From Phytopythium helicoides (taxonomy: Eukaryota; Oomycota; Peronosporomycetes; Pythiales; Pythiaceae), in contig JANFNE010000003.1 of assembly GCA_024867545.1 (NCBI GenBank), positions 1,488,001-1,552,000 of the forward strand: DNA of 64,000 nt, in the 5' to 3' direction. The position numbers and the translations under genes were made by a program. Below, piece by piece: positions 11,256-22,924 of the stretch (position 1 is its first letter; every line of letters starts with the position of its first letter). The notes beneath the pieces are model-generated. The model had not been told where the DNA came from and did no database searches. It saw only the letters and a program-made list of their open reading frames with translations.

Positions 11256-12972
11256 TCAAACGGATGCAGTTTGTTGTAGAGCGGGTGCCCGCTGAGACAC
11301 GGTCTCTGTCAGCAACAGGCTCTCGATGTGCTCCTGGTTGGCCTTCAGCTCCAGGTCGAGCGAGCTGAACACGAACTGCGCGATACCGTCGATATTGGCC
11401 CTGTTTAGCGTTTCGACTGCCGTCGTAGCAGAAAGCATTGCTGACGATAACGTCGAAGAACTCGACGTCTGTGTCATTTCATACGGCGAAATGCGATAGC
11501 AGACCTGTACCACCGTCGATCGTGATGCCTCGCCCTTCTGATTCAATTGTCCGGTTGACGGTGGCCGGCATACGACATACCCCCGCTCATGAAGACCGAA
11601 ATCGGTCCTTTCATTCATGAAATCGATCGGCTCGCAGTCTGTCGTCCACACAATCACCACACGTTCAGCAGTCACACACCGCTTGACAACCTGCCGCAGC
11701 CGAAAGTCAGCTCGTCTGTTGCTTGAGATCATCTCCATGGCAAAGTTCTCCATGATGGTGTCGTCATTAGGACCCAGGTACTGCTCCTCCACCAACCACA
11801 TTGAGTTCGATAAGCTGTTGTTCGGACCATTTCAAGGTGCTGCGATCGACTCACCTGAGTTGTTTTCTCGTAGACCGAACCGAAGTGCTTTTGTGTTCCT
11901 CTGTAGTGCTTCCACACACCGCTAGCTGTGTACTTGAAACTAAACGGGAGGATGCTCGATGCAAACACGTCAAGAGAGACCCCGCCTCCCCGTTCGCGCA
12001 TTTTGGCGCCTCGAAAGGCTGTATCGATGTGAAAGATGCCGTTTTCTTCCAGCACCAAATCAATTTCGCGTAGTGATTTGTCGGCTTCATCCAACAAACG
12101 AGCAAAGATGACTCGATCAGCGTCTGGATCCGTAGGAGGAACACCCATTGCACGAAGACGTTTCGTCGATTGCAACTCGGCATCCTACAAACCACCAAGC
12201 CATTAGAACACCTTGGCTCACAGATATGCCAGTGGCAGGTGTGACCAACTAAACGTACAGTGATGCCAACAGGGCGGTCAAGGAGCCGCCGAATTGTGCT
12301 CGACGCTTTGAGCTGTCCCTCGAGCGCGCGCTTGAGGCGAGTGTTCTCTCGCTCAGCTTTAATCCGCCGATGCAGCTGCCGCATGCAAAGCTGTCTCCAC
12401 GTTTCGGTCAGGCCTTGATAAGGCGAATCGGCTGCATCCTCGAGTAGCACAGGTGGTGCAACAGAAGCAGCAGTATCGTTCAGTCTTCTTGCAAGGCTAC
12501 TGTCTTCCGACTCCTTGGACGCACGCAGTGCCGCAAGCTGTTGCTCCATCTCGCTGACTTTGCTCCGCAGCATGACAAGCTCAAGATGGCGCTCCTGACG
12601 CGCTTTGTTGGGGTTCGACCGGCGCTTCACCTTGCGCTCTCCATCTCTCTTCGACTTCCCACCACGAGCAACCTCGTCTCGCCCGTCAGCTGCAGCAACC
12701 AGCTCCTCCTTTGGCTGCTGAGGATCGATCGACAGCGCCGAGTTGTCCCCGTTGAACCCCGGGAAGCAGTCGTCCAGCGCCAGCATCGGCGCGTACAGCG
12801 CGTTCAGCATGAGCTCGCCGTCCTCCGAAGTTCCTGCCGTCGCCACTGACAGCTCCCCAAGCGAGTTTTCGACCGGATGCATGTCGTTTAGGCCTCCAGA
12901 CGCGCCTCCGTCGGCCTGCAGCGAGTCCACGAGCGCCGCCAGCAGCTCCGCGTCGTCCTCATGGAGCTCCAT
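11256..12972 (-). CDS. Copy 5: intact bZIP-like/START-like protein
   Basis: Three exons (12259-12972, 11855-12184, 11256-11780) joined by phase-0 GT-AG introns of 74 bp give about 522 residues. The N-terminus MELHEDDAELLAALVDSLQ is followed by ELMLNALYAPMLALDDCF, a hydrophobic/acidic motif found in copies 5-9 that could be an activation or partner-binding segment (inference). The bZIP-like block is KRRSNPNKARQERHLELVML, and the second is CMRQLHRRIKAERENTRLKR. The START-like part contains GVPPTDPDADRVIF, LPFSFKYTASGVWKHYRG, KRCVTAERVVIVW and NQEHIESLLL. The start codon 12 codons inside the open frame was chosen because it opens the conserved helix. Divergent from copy 6, with only 135 bp between ATGs. 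Confidence 0.85.
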
Positions 12973-13107
12973 GCTCAACTGATGCTCGACAGACCTTTCA
13001 TAACCCATCCGGATACGCTATCCGGGTCTCCTGTCCGGAGTTTGGCGACTAAAATACTCGCAACAATTTATATTCAAAGGAGATTCCGCCTTCTGCCGTC
13101 GTCAACC

Positions 13108-14903
13108 ATGGCGGAGCTGCAAGCCATCGACTCGGAGGTGCTGTCGGCGCTCATGGACTCGCTGCAGGCCGACAGCGGCGCCGCCCACAGCTCCTCGAGC
13201 GTCTCGACCGCCGCCCACGCGAGCGGCGCGGCCGGAGGCGCGCTGGGCCCGCCGATCGACGCGTTTCCGTCGCAGCTCGCGCTCCAGCCGCTTGCGCACG
13301 CGTCGCCGCCGTCCAGCGGCGAGGACGGCGAGCTCATGCTGAACGCGCTGTACGCGCCGATGCTGGCGCTGGACAGCTGCTTCCCAGAGTTCAGTGGGCA
13401 CGACGCGGCGCTGCCAAGCGAGCTGCAGGTCGCGAGCGCTGTCGGCGGTGGAGAAGCCCGAGTTGTTGGTGATGCGAAGAGCGCCAAGGCGAAGGGAGCG
13501 CAGCGCAAGCGCAAGGGAGAGGCGCCCAAGAGACAGCGGCAGTCGAACCCCAACAAGGCGCGCGAGGAGCGCAACCTGGAGATCATCCTGCTGCGAGGCA
13601 AGGTCAGCGAGATGGAGCAGCAGCTCGCCACGCTGAAAGCGACCAAGGGCTCCGAAGGGAACGACCTCCAGCGCGGCGAGAAGCAGGAAGCCAAGACAGA
13701 AGGCGCTGCTGCGACATCGACTGAGCTCGTCGCGCAGGAGAATGGCGACTCGTCCTCTCAGCGGCTGACCGACACGTGGAAGCAACTGTGTCTGAGGCAG
13801 CTGCAGCGCCGCATCAAGGCCGAGCGGGAGAACACACGTCTCAAGCGCGCGCTCGAGGGACAGCTGAAGGTGTCCGGCATGATTCAAAGGCTGCTCGACA
13901 GACCCGCAGGCGTCAATGTGCGTTTACCAGTGGACACATTCTTGATTTGTGGCTGGTTTTGTTCTTACGATTCGCTGGTGGGCAGGACATTGAACTGCCG
14001 ACGAAGAAGCGCGCTCGAGCAATGGGCATCCCGCCTACTGACCCGGACGCTGATCGTGTCATTTTTGCTCACTTACTGTCTGAGGCCGAAACCTCACTGC
14101 GTGAGATCGACCTGGTGTTGGAGGAGAACGGCATCTTCCACACAGAGACTGCCTTTCGCGGTGCTAAAATGCGAGAGCGCAGCGGAGGACTTTTCCTGGA
14201 CGTGTTTGCGACCAGCGTTCTGCCGTTCGACTTCAAGTACACGGCTGGCGCCGTATGGAAACACTACAAGGGCACGCAGAAGCATTTCGGCTCGGTCTAC
14301 GAGAAAACGACGCAGGTGGGTCTCGGAAATTCAAGTGAAGCGTCCGTCTTGACGCTAACGATATCTAATGCCTGTGTTTGTCCAAAGAACCTGGGCCCGA
14401 ATGACGACACCATCATGGAGAACTTTGCCATGGAAATGACATCGAGCAACACACGAGCGGACTTTCGGCTGCGGCAGGTGGTTAAGCGATCTGTGACCGC
14501 GGAGCGCGTCGTGATCGTGTGGACTACCGACGGCGAGCCGATCGAGTACATGAACAAAATGACCAACTTTGGCTTCCACGAGCGAGGGTACGTCGTGTGC
14601 CGGCCGCCGACGGCTGCTCAGTTGAAGCAAGAGTCCGCGCCGACGACGGTGCTGCAGGTGTGCCACCGCATCTCGCCGTATGAGTCGTCGCAGTCGCAGC
14701 TCTCGTCGTCGCAGTCATATTCCTCGACTGCGTCGACAATAGTGTCGGGCACGACTGCGCTGGGCACGCTGAGCAACGTGAACATCGACGGCATCGCGCA
14801 GTTCGTGTTCAGCTCGCTCGACCTGGAGCTGAAGGCCAACCAGGAGCACATTGAGAATCTCCTGCTGGACGAGACGGCGTCCCGTCGCACAGCCGCTCCA
14901 TGA
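13108..14903 (+). CDS. Copy 6: intact bZIP-like/START-like protein
   Basis: Three exons (13108-13917, 13986-14315, 14388-14903) give about 551 residues. The basic region is at residues 132-156 (RKRKGEAPKRQRQSNPNKAR), with heptad leucines to about 175. The second coiled-coil block is at about 223-265 (CLRQLQRRIKAERENTRLKR), and the START-like domain runs from about 285 to the end. N-terminal residues 74-90 read GELMLNALYAPMLALDS, nearly identical to copy 5. The START-like part has GIPPTDPDADRVIF, LPFDFKYTAGAVWKHYKG, KRSVTAERVVIVW and a Ser-rich insert before NQEHIENLLLDE. Intron 2 is 72 bp and free of stops, so its retention would leave the frame open. Sister of copy 5 in inverted orientation. 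Confidence 0.87.
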
Positions 14904-15139
14904 AGAAACGGGCGTGTATGTGTGTGTGGTAGTACGAGTAGAAGAAGGCAGCAGGCAATACAGATCAAGCACGGCGCATGGGTACGTGACAACTTGAAGT
15001 TGTCGACGACTGGCTGCAGGTGTGTCGAGACCATTCGTTTTCAGAGGCGGCTGAGAACCACGTGGCGATCGCCTTGCGCGAGGTACGATCTGCCGCAGGC
15101 GCGTGATGACTCCACTCTTCTTGCTGACCTGGCAGCCTC

Positions 15140-16806
15140 ATGACGCCGCCGCCGCTGGCGACCGACGCAGACGACGCCGCGTTCTTCGCCGACCTGCTGG
15201 AGTCGCTGCGCGAGGACGAGCCGCACGAGCCGCTTCCGGAGCCTGCAGGTGGCGACATCGAGCTCATCGACGCGTTGTGCGCGCCCGTGCTGGCGCTGGA
15301 CGACGGCTTCTCGCTCGACCTGGCGGCGCTTGCAGGCGGCGTTCACGCGGACGCGCAAGTGGTGAGCGACGGCCAGCAGATCTCCGCGGCTCAAGCGCAC
15401 AAGGATGAGGGCAGCAGCAGCGAGGAGGCCAAGAAGAGCAGCAGGGGGAATGGGAAGGCGGCGGCAGGGGAGGGGAAGACGGACAAGCCCAAGGCCAAGC
15501 GCAGGATTCGGAGGTCCAACCCCAACAAGGCGCGCGAGGAGCAGCGGAAGGAGCTGCTCGCGCTGCGCGTGCAGGCCGCCGAGATGGAGCAGCAGCTGAG
15601 CTCCCTGCGGTCGGCCGGGGGCCTCGCCGCGCTGACGAGCCAGCCGACGGACGCGACGGCGGGGCAGCTGGCCGGAGTGCTCAAAGCTGGCGCGATGGTG
15701 CACCAGCAAGACCAGCACGCTACATCGGTCCACGTCGACTTTACAGAGGTGTGGCGGCAGACGTGCCTGAGGCAGCTGGAGCGCAGACTGCGCGCGGAAC
15801 GCGAGAACACGAAGCTTAAGGAGCAGCTCTCGAATCAGTCGAGGGCGACCAGCGCCATCCACAAGATGCTGCAAGGGCCTGCCGGAGCCAATGTGAGTAG
15901 ACGCATCGATTGGGGTGGCTGATGCTGCTCATCAAAAGCTGACTTGTGCTGCCTGCGGAATTACAGGTACCACCCGACGTGTTCACGAAGAAGCGCACGA
16001 GGTCCTTTGACGTGCCGCCGAGCGACCCCGTGATCGACCAGCAGCTCTATGCGCAACTCTTTGCCGAGGCAGACGCCGCGTTCTTTAATGCGAACAGATT
16101 TTTGGAGGACAACGGGCTTTTGAACTTTGACGGCGCTCGCCACGGAATGCAAATGCGCGAGTCTGACGGCCGTCTAGTGCTGGACGTGTTTGCTGCCAGC
16201 GTGGTTCCATTCGACTGGCGATTTAGCGGGCAGTGTGCCTGGCGGTTTTACAAGGGGACACAAAAGCATCACGGTCCATTTTTTGACAAGATGGCTCAGG
16301 TACACTCAAGGGTCTGGCCTTCGCGATGCCTTTTTGAAGCATTTGCTCACATGTTCCCTGTCGTGCAGAGCATCGGAATGAGCGAGGACATGGTGATCGA
16401 AAACTTTGTCACTGAGATCACAGCCAACAACGCAAGCGCCGACTTCCGCGTTCGGCAGGTCGTGAAGCGATATGCCCAAGAAAACCAGCAAGTGATCGTG
16501 TGGCGAGACGATTGTCAGCCGATCGAGTACCGTAACAAGTCGACAAACTTTGGCTTCCGCGAAACAGGATACGTTGTTTGTCGAGCTCCATGTGGATCAG
16601 CAGGCACAAGTGACTCAACCTCTCCGGTTACCGTCATGCAGGTCGGTTACCGCATCTCACCGTACATGATGGGTCACTCCGGCAGACCGCTGCGCGCCAA
16701 CATTAGCGACATCGCACAGTTCGTGTTCACCATGCTCAACGAAGAAATCCACGCGATTCTCGAGCGTCTAGAGAACCTTCTGATTGACGAGAAGCGTCGA
16801 CGGTGA
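15140..16806 (+). CDS. Copy 7: intact bZIP-like/START-like protein
   Basis: Exons 15140-15892, 15967-16299 and 16369-16806 give about 507 residues. The N-terminal part AAFFADLLESLREDE is followed by ELIDALCAPVLALDDGF, then a Lys/Ser linker. The bZIP-like block is RRSNPNKAREEQRKELLALR; the second is CLRQLERRLRAERENTKLKE. The START-like part differs from copies 1-6 in having VPPSDPVIDQQLY, VVPFDWRFSGQCAWRFYKG, KRYAQENQQVIVWRDDCQPI and NFGFRETGYVVCRAP. These features are shared with copies 8 and 9, so 7-9 form a subgroup. Intron 2 (69 bp) lacks stops in frame. Confidence 0.86.
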
Positions 16807-17705
16807 TCTGTCGGGAAAGGAGAAATTTGTACAAAATGGTTGTTGTTTTTTTTGGCATATGCAAGCAAAACATGTTGAGTTTATAAGGTTTCTGGGCTTG
16901 CTTTCTTTTCAAAACTCCAGCGTTCATCGACGTTCGAGTATCCCACATGAGGCGAACGGTGAACCGCAATCACGCTCAGACCACAACTCACTTCTCGATT
17001 GATGACCGTTGTGCCTCGCGAGATTGGGATCACGACAGCGATGATTGCAGAGGTGCCAGCGTGACAAGCTGTCAACGCTGGATGTCTTGAATATCTAAGT
17101 CGCTGCATACTCGTGTGTTGACATCCAGTCACAAATTAAATCTCAAACTAACGCTGCCGATCCCATCGGACAGAAAAATGGGTGTCGGCGCGTGCCCCCA
17201 GCGAATCGTTGTGAAGGCGCACGTCATGACGTAACCAGCCGGGACTGTTCGTTGACTTGGATACTGGGGTATTGGGGGTGCACATCGAACAAGATTTCCT
17301 GCACGGAGTCGGACAGTCCATAGCTTTGTGGGACCACAAGGTCTAGACTCATCGGTCTGCAGGCCTTCAATGAAGGATGCGACAGTCGAGCCGAGCACAA
17401 CAATTGCAGCAACCTTGCGGTGCAGGCAAGTCCTACTTGTATCAGGTGTCCAGGCACTCGTTCCAGATTTGCAATCGTAAGTTTGTCGACAGTGCAGAAT
17501 ACCTGAGACCAAAGCCTGACATCGAGAGCATTCAGACGAATCGATTGTTCACCGTATCTACGTTGCAGCTAGAAAGGGAAGCACCCTGGAGGCATCCTAT
17601 CGTTCTAGCCAACCAATCCACCAACTGGCACTCGGTTTGCAAAACCATCGAGTCGCCGGGCAGCAAGATCCTCACTTTCCAATCTGCCTTCATCCGCCAG
17701 CACCC
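16807..17705. other. Intergenic region before the first transporter
   Basis: About 900 bp with no supported gene. The right end carries the initiator-like sequence listed separately at 17671-17687. Open frames here are short and do not resemble known proteins. Confidence 0.45.
17671..17687 (+). promoter_or_regulatory. Oomycete-type initiator before transporter 1
   Basis: CTCACTTTCCAATCTGC fits the oomycete initiator (TCAYTYY) fused to the flanking CAWTT-type element. It lies 19 bp upstream of the ATG at 17706, so the leader would be very short. Confidence 0.5.
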
Positions 17706-19355
17706 ATGGACGACAACAAGCACAAGATCGACGCCTACGCGGACCTCAAGTCGCCAGAGGTCAACGTTGCTGAAATCAAGGCGCTCGAGAACGGAGCTCT
17801 GCGTCCTGCTCGTGGCATTGTCTCGGTCTTCACGTGGCAGAACTGCGGCATGATTGCTCAAGAGTCTGGAGGAGGTCTCGTCTACGGAACCATCGGTGGT
17901 GTTATCTACGCCGTGCTCAACAACTACCTCCACATGTCAGCCATGCTCGTTGCCACAGCCACTGCACTCGTCGTTTTCCCGCGTAGTCTTCGAGTCTTCG
18001 TATGCATGCTATCCGACACCGTACCAATCTTCGGATACCGTCGTCGGCCGTACATGGCCATCGGATGGCTTGTTACTGGCATCTCCTGTCTTCTCATGGC
18101 TGTGCTGCCACTCGGAGACCCCTACTACGGCGACCAGTCGATCGCGAATGAGCCTCTGACGTCTTTGACGCCTGAGCAGATCGCGACCATCGACTTCGAC
18201 GCACCGAACCGTGGTATCAAGCTGATTGTGTTGCTGACGCTTGCTCAGCTTGGCACGGTGTTCAGCTACAGCGCGTACAGTGGTGTGTTGGTGGATGTCT
18301 CGCAGCAAGAGCCTGCAGAGACTCGCGGCAAAGCAATGGGGAACGGCATGATCTTCTATAGCATTTTCTCAGTCATCTCAACGTTCTTCACTGGTCTTGG
18401 TCTCAACAGTGCGGACTATGGTGGCTCGTTTTCATGGAGTGTCGGCTTCAATGGCGTCATGGCGACTTGTGCTGCGATGTCGTTTGTTGTGCTCCCGTTT
18501 ACGTGGTTCTGCATCCCGGATGAGAAGGTGACTGAGAGGTCGAACAAGTCTGTTTTTGTGTACCTTTACGAGCTGGTGAAGATGCCGATCGTGTACCGCT
18601 TCATCGCTTTCCGTGTGTTCTACAACGTGCTGTCGCTGTTTTCTGTGACGGCCTCAAGCGCAATCCAGAGTACTTGGGCCGGTGTTGAGCCTGTCAACAA
18701 CGGGATTGCCTCCATGATCGCAGCGTGCGTGACGCTCTTCGGCACGTGGTTGGTCAGAACCTATGGTCTGGGATGGAACTGGCGCTATGTGATTATCTTT
18801 TCGCAAGTCATCGTCGTTTGCATTGACGTGTGGCCGACTTTCCTCACGATCTGGGATGTAGTCCGCAGTCAGTGGCTATGGCTTGGTGTACCGCTTCTGG
18901 AAGAGGTGCCAGCGGCAGCCGCCGACTACATTGGCGCATTGTTCATGCTTGAGATCGAAACTGAGGGCTTTGACGCAACTCTTTTTGGCCTTGGCGTGTC
19001 AGCCCAACAAGTCGGGCGTCCGTTCGCCACCGTGATTACCAAGAGTGTGAACGGCTTCCTCGACATTGAGCGCTCGTACATCGAAGAGGACACGTACCAC
19101 GCGCGCTCTCAGGTGACCATCGCGTACGTGATCGCGTACGCCATCAATCTGTTTGCGGTCGTATTTGCGGTGCTGTTACCGACGCAGAAGGAGGAGCTGC
19201 ATCGCCTCAAGCGCGAGGGTGTCAAGAACAAGGCAGCTGGCATCGCCACGCTGTCATTGCTCGGGTTCGCGCTGTCGTGGACGCTCATGACCAACATCCT
19301 CAGTCTTTTCGACTCGACCAAGTGCTTGCGCATCGCCGGCGGCAGCGGGTGCTAA
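17706..19355 (+). CDS. Folate-biopterin-type (BT1/FBT) transporter 1
   Basis: A single-exon membrane protein of 549 residues that probably moves folate, biopterin or a related compound; substrate is inferred from family only. The start MDDNKHKIDAYADLKSPEV was chosen because the paralog begins at the same point with MAENKLKTDAYTDLKSPDV. About 12 hydrophobic segments are visible. Family-type motifs include VFTWQNCGMIAQESGGG, GYRRRPYMAIGWL in the loop after the third or fourth segment, VLVDVSQQEPAETRGKAMGN, and the cytosolic end LFDSTKCLRIAGGSGC. The likely site is the plasma membrane or an organelle. It faces away from the paralog at 22925-24574, and two family copies lie between them. Confidence 0.85.
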   Translation: MDDNKHKIDAYADLKSPEVNVAEIKALENGALRPARGIVSVFTWQNCGMIAQESGGGLVYGTIGGVIYAVLNNYLHMSAMLVATATALVVFPRSLRVFVCMLSDTVPIFGYRRRPYMAIGWLVTGISCLLMAVLPLGDPYYGDQSIANEPLTSLTPEQIATIDFDAPNRGIKLIVLLTLAQLGTVFSYSAYSGVLVDVSQQEPAETRGKAMGNGMIFYSIFSVISTFFTGLGLNSADYGGSFSWSVGFNGVMATCAAMSFVVLPFTWFCIPDEKVTERSNKSVFVYLYELVKMPIVYRFIAFRVFYNVLSLFSVTASSAIQSTWAGVEPVNNGIASMIAACVTLFGTWLVRTYGLGWNWRYVIIFSQVIVVCIDVWPTFLTIWDVVRSQWLWLGVPLLEEVPAAAADYIGALFMLEIETEGFDATLFGLGVSAQQVGRPFATVITKSVNGFLDIERSYIEEDTYHARSQVTIAYVIAYAINLFAVVFAVLLPTQKEELHRLKREGVKNKAAGIATLSLLGFALSWTLMTNILSLFDSTKCLRIAGGSGC

Positions 19356-19513
19356 GCTAAACACTGTGCGTAGGTGTAGTAGGGAGCCTACGAGCGGCAA
19401 CGACCCATTCCGGGCGTACTTCAACTTGTGTTGCATGCATGTAGAATGGAAGGTCCTCCTCCACCCAATGTATTCGTTTGCAGAGGTCGCGCTAAAGTGA
19501 GACTTTGACCGCA

Positions 19514-21075
19514 ATGGAGCAGCAAGATGATGCAGGAGAACTCCTCGCCGACCTGCTGGCGTCGCTGCCGACGGATGAGGAAGCGATCTCGACCGCTGAT
19601 GCTTTGCTACTGACGCTCCCGGAACCTGTGAGCTCTTCAGCTTGTCCTCAACTTGGCGTTTCAACTGCGGCTTTGGGTGGCGAAGAGCTGCTCAGCGTCG
19701 ATCCGACGCTGCTTGACACACTTTGCGCACCAGAATTCGCGCTGGGCGATGCTTTGGCAAGCGATGCGACTACAACCACGACAGAGTTCGGCGGAGTGCC
19801 TACTGAGCTGACCTCCCAGGTGTTGACGGCATCCCTTGTAACCAATACGAAGCAAGCATCACGGCGCTCGGATCCGAACAAGGCGCGAGCGGAACAAAGG
19901 CGCGAGCTGCTTGCTCTGCGCTCGCAGGCAGCGCAGATGGAGCGACAGGTTGAAGAGATGCGAGCGAGACAGATGACGGCTATGAATGCATTAGTGAAGA
20001 AATCATCGCCATGCGGAGCGCAACATGGGGAGAGCGAGAAGGAAGCCGACACAAAATTCACAGACGTGTGGCGCCAAGTGTGTCTACGACAACTGGAACG
20101 GCGGCTCCAAGCAGAGAAAGAAAATGCGATGTTGCGAGACGCGGTGTTGAACCGCATGCGGGTGACTGGGGCGATCAATGCAGCTTTGCGAAACTCTTCA
20201 ATGGACGAACCGATCGGTGTATTCTCACGAAAGCGTGCACTGTCAATTGGCGCACCTCCAAGCGACCCAGAGGTGGACCGCGAGATATACACACAGCTCC
20301 TTGCCGATGTAGATAGGGAGATTTACAAAGTTGACGATTTTCTGGATGACAATGCGCTTGTGGACGTCGACACTCCACGACAAGGTACTCAAGTGCGCCA
20401 ATGCGGGGGACGGTTGGTGCTGGACGTGTTTGTGTCGAGTGTTTTACCATTTGATTGGCGAGTGAGCAGCTTTGCTGCTTGGCGATTCTACAAGGGACCA
20501 GGAAAGCATTATGGTCCGGTCTACGACAAGATGGCGCAGGTACGCAAATCCGTGATGGCGGTAGACAGTAATGCTTTCGAGTGCCTGAAAACGCGTTGTG
20601 AACACTTCAACAGACGTCTGGGGCCTTTGAGGATACTGTTATCGAGAACTTTGTCATCGAGGTCGCGGCCAACGACGTTCGAGCTGACTTTCGAGTCCGA
20701 CAAGTCCTGAAACGGTTTGATCAGCCAAATCGGCAGGTGGTCGTGTGGAGGAACGATTTCCAACCTGTCGACTACGTGAATCGCTCGGTCAACTTTGGCT
20801 TTCGCGAGACTGGATACGCCATCTGTCGAGCTCCATGCAGTCAGCCAAGCAGTGCCGAACCGATGACAGTGCTCACCATCTGCAATCGACTGTCTCCGTA
20901 CATGAAGGACCCAACTGGTCGCCAACTGAGCCTGAAGGCGAACATCAAAGACATCGCACACTTTACGTTCACATCACTGCATGTGGAGCTGCGAGCCAAG
21001 CTCGACCGTATCGAGAACCTGCTTTTGGACGAACACCGCCGCAATGCCGGCTCCTCCATGCACGCCCAAGTGTAA
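19514..21075 (+). CDS. Copy 8: bZIP-like/START-like protein lacking intron 1
   Basis: Exon 1 (19514-20539) runs through the site where other copies have their first intron, joining the second block to the START-like domain without a break. This suggests intron loss. The single intron is 20540-20613 (74 bp), giving about 495 residues. The N-terminus is MEQQDDAGELLADLLASLP, then LLDTLCAPEFALGDAL. The first block is weaker than usual (ASRRSDPNKARAEQRRELL, with D replacing the N of NPNKAR). The second is CLRQLERRLQAEKENAMLRD. The START-like part has GAPPSDPEVDREIY, LPFDWRVSSFAAWRFYKG, NRQVVVWRNDFQPVDYVN and RIENLLLDEHRR. Confidence 0.83.
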
Positions 21076-21178
21076 GCGAAGCTTTCGTGCGTTCACCTCC
21101 ATCGACTGCGACTTGGTCATGTAACCTACAATACAGAATATTTCAGTACCTTTGTGCACAGTCTCACTTCTCTCCACG

Positions 21179-22909
21179 ATGGAGGACGAGGTTGACGTTG
21201 GCGCCGATGCGGCGCTCTTCTCGGAGCTGTTGGGCGCTCTGCCGGCCACTGAAGAGCCCCAGATAGGTTTTCAAGCGAGCGCGGAGCTCCAGGGCTCGAA
21301 CGAGGCGTTTCAGCTCGCTCCAGAGAGCGGCAGGGGTGGAGAGGAGAGCGTGCTGCTTTGTGGCGACGTGGGGCTGCTGGACGCGCTGTGCGCGCCTCTG
21401 ATGGCCTTCGACGATGGACTTCTGGCCGACGAGCTCGACATTAGCGGAGCGTCAAGTCGAGGAGAGTGTGGTGGTGATAATTCAGCAATAGAGGAGTCCT
21501 GCGGTGAGCCAAGTGGCGTCTTCGTGTGACCAGCGGCCGAGCAGAGCGCGAGGGAAGCGGAGAGCCGCGAAGCCAGCACCGAGACGCTCGAACCCGAACA
21601 AGGCGCGTGAGGAGCAGCGGCGCGAGCTGTTGACGTTGAGGTCTCAAGTGACGGCGTTGGAGGAGCAGATCGAAGGAATGAAGGCTGCGGCGTGCGGGTT
21701 GGCCACCCCTCACGCCTTGGAGAGCAGGAGGGAGGAATTGGCTGGACACCACCTCGCGACTGCAGACACAGAGGCCGATAAAGTGGAGGGGCGCGTGGAA
21801 TTCACTGACGTGTGGCGGCAGATGTGTTTGCGGCAGCTGAACCGGCGAATTGAAGCGGAGCGAGAGAACGCGCGGCTGAAAGACGCCGTGTCACGCCGAG
21901 CACAAGTGACGGCTGCGATCCAGACGCTACTAGAGACCCCACTCAGCCCCAAAGTACATCAATCGTCGCTGGTCGCGGTAATATGCATGCGCACTAATCC
22001 TGTTTTGTGTTGGTGCTTTCTTGCTTTAGGACATTCCTGATGTGCTGTCTCGTAAGCGGTTGAGAAGTCCTAGAGTGCCACCAACCGACCCTGAATGCGA
22101 TCGTGAAATCTTTATGCAATTATCAGCTGACGTGGATGCTGCGGTTGCGAAAATCGACAAGTTTTTAGAAGACAACGGGCTCTTGAATGATGACACCTCA
22201 CGCCACGGGACTCAGATACGCGAAGTGGACGGAGGTGTTGTTCTGGACGTGTTTGCAACAAGCATCCTTCCATTTGACTGGGAGCGCGCCAGTTCAGGAG
22301 CATGGCACTTTTACAAGGGGTTTCAAAAGCATTTCGGGCCAGTGCATGATAAGATAGCGCAGGTACGAAAACGTTGTCAAGGTTGGGTCAATTGTTTAGT
22401 TAGAACTGATAGGTGCGCAATGATTTTATCAGAGTATAGGCACTGGAGAAGACGTGGTCATGGAGAGCTTCATCATTGAGATCACTGCAAGCAATTCAAC
22501 TGCAGACTTTCGAGTGCGCCAAGTCATCAAACGATTCATGCAGAAGCAACAGCAAGTGATTGTCTGGCGAAACGACTGTCAGCCGGTAGAGTATGTGAAC
22601 CAGACCACCAATTTTGGCTTCCGCGAGACTGGGTTTGTCGTCTGCCGCCCGCCTCGCGAGCAATCAAGAGCTGACAACTGTACCACGCCAATATCAATTC
22701 TGCAAGCGGGTTATCGGATATCACCCTACATGGCGTCGACAAGTCAGACTGGTCGCCAACTAAGCCTGCGTGCCAACATCACTGACATCGCGCAGTTTGT
22801 GTTTTCATCGCTGCATGTTGAAATCCGCGCCAAGATCAATCGGATTGAAGATTTGCTGATCAATGAGCATCGCAATGGCTCCGATTGTATTGCTGAAGTT
22901 ATTCTTTAG
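21179..22909 (+). CDS. Copy 9: bZIP-like/START-like protein with a probable extra intron
   Basis: ATG 21179 opens MEDEVDVGADAALFSELLGALP, followed by LLDALCAPLMAFDDGLL. The frame closes at 21527, but a GTGAGC donor at 21504 and CAG acceptor ending 21576 (73 bp) restore it directly into APRRSNPNKAREEQRRELL, so an extra intron just before the basic block is likely. A 43-bp alternative ending at 21546 would add RGKRRAAK. The second block is CLRQLNRRIEAERENARLKD. Introns 21954-22029 and 22363-22432 follow. The START-like part has RVPPTDPECDREIF, LPFDWERASSGAWHFYKG, QQQVIVWRNDCQPVEYVNQ and NRIEDLLINEHR. About 503 residues. Its stop lies 15 bp from the stop of the convergent transporter gene. Confidence 0.8.
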
Positions 22910-22924
22910 AAATGCACAGGACAC

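Noticed and set aside
15041..15874. Long antisense open frame (277 codons) opposite copy 7
   Set aside because: It mirrors a GC-rich coding exon of the family, is Arg/Leu-rich as expected for a shadow, and has no start context or relatives of its own.
18009..18308. Conserved antisense protein of 99 residues in both transporters
   Set aside because: Its conservation follows from near-identical DNA in the sense genes; there is no independent evidence of a gene.
17706..19355. Sugar transporter of the major facilitator type
   Set aside because: The motifs GYRRRPYMAIGW and VLVDVSQQEPAETRG fit the BT1/folate-biopterin family better, and no sugar-transporter signatures are seen.
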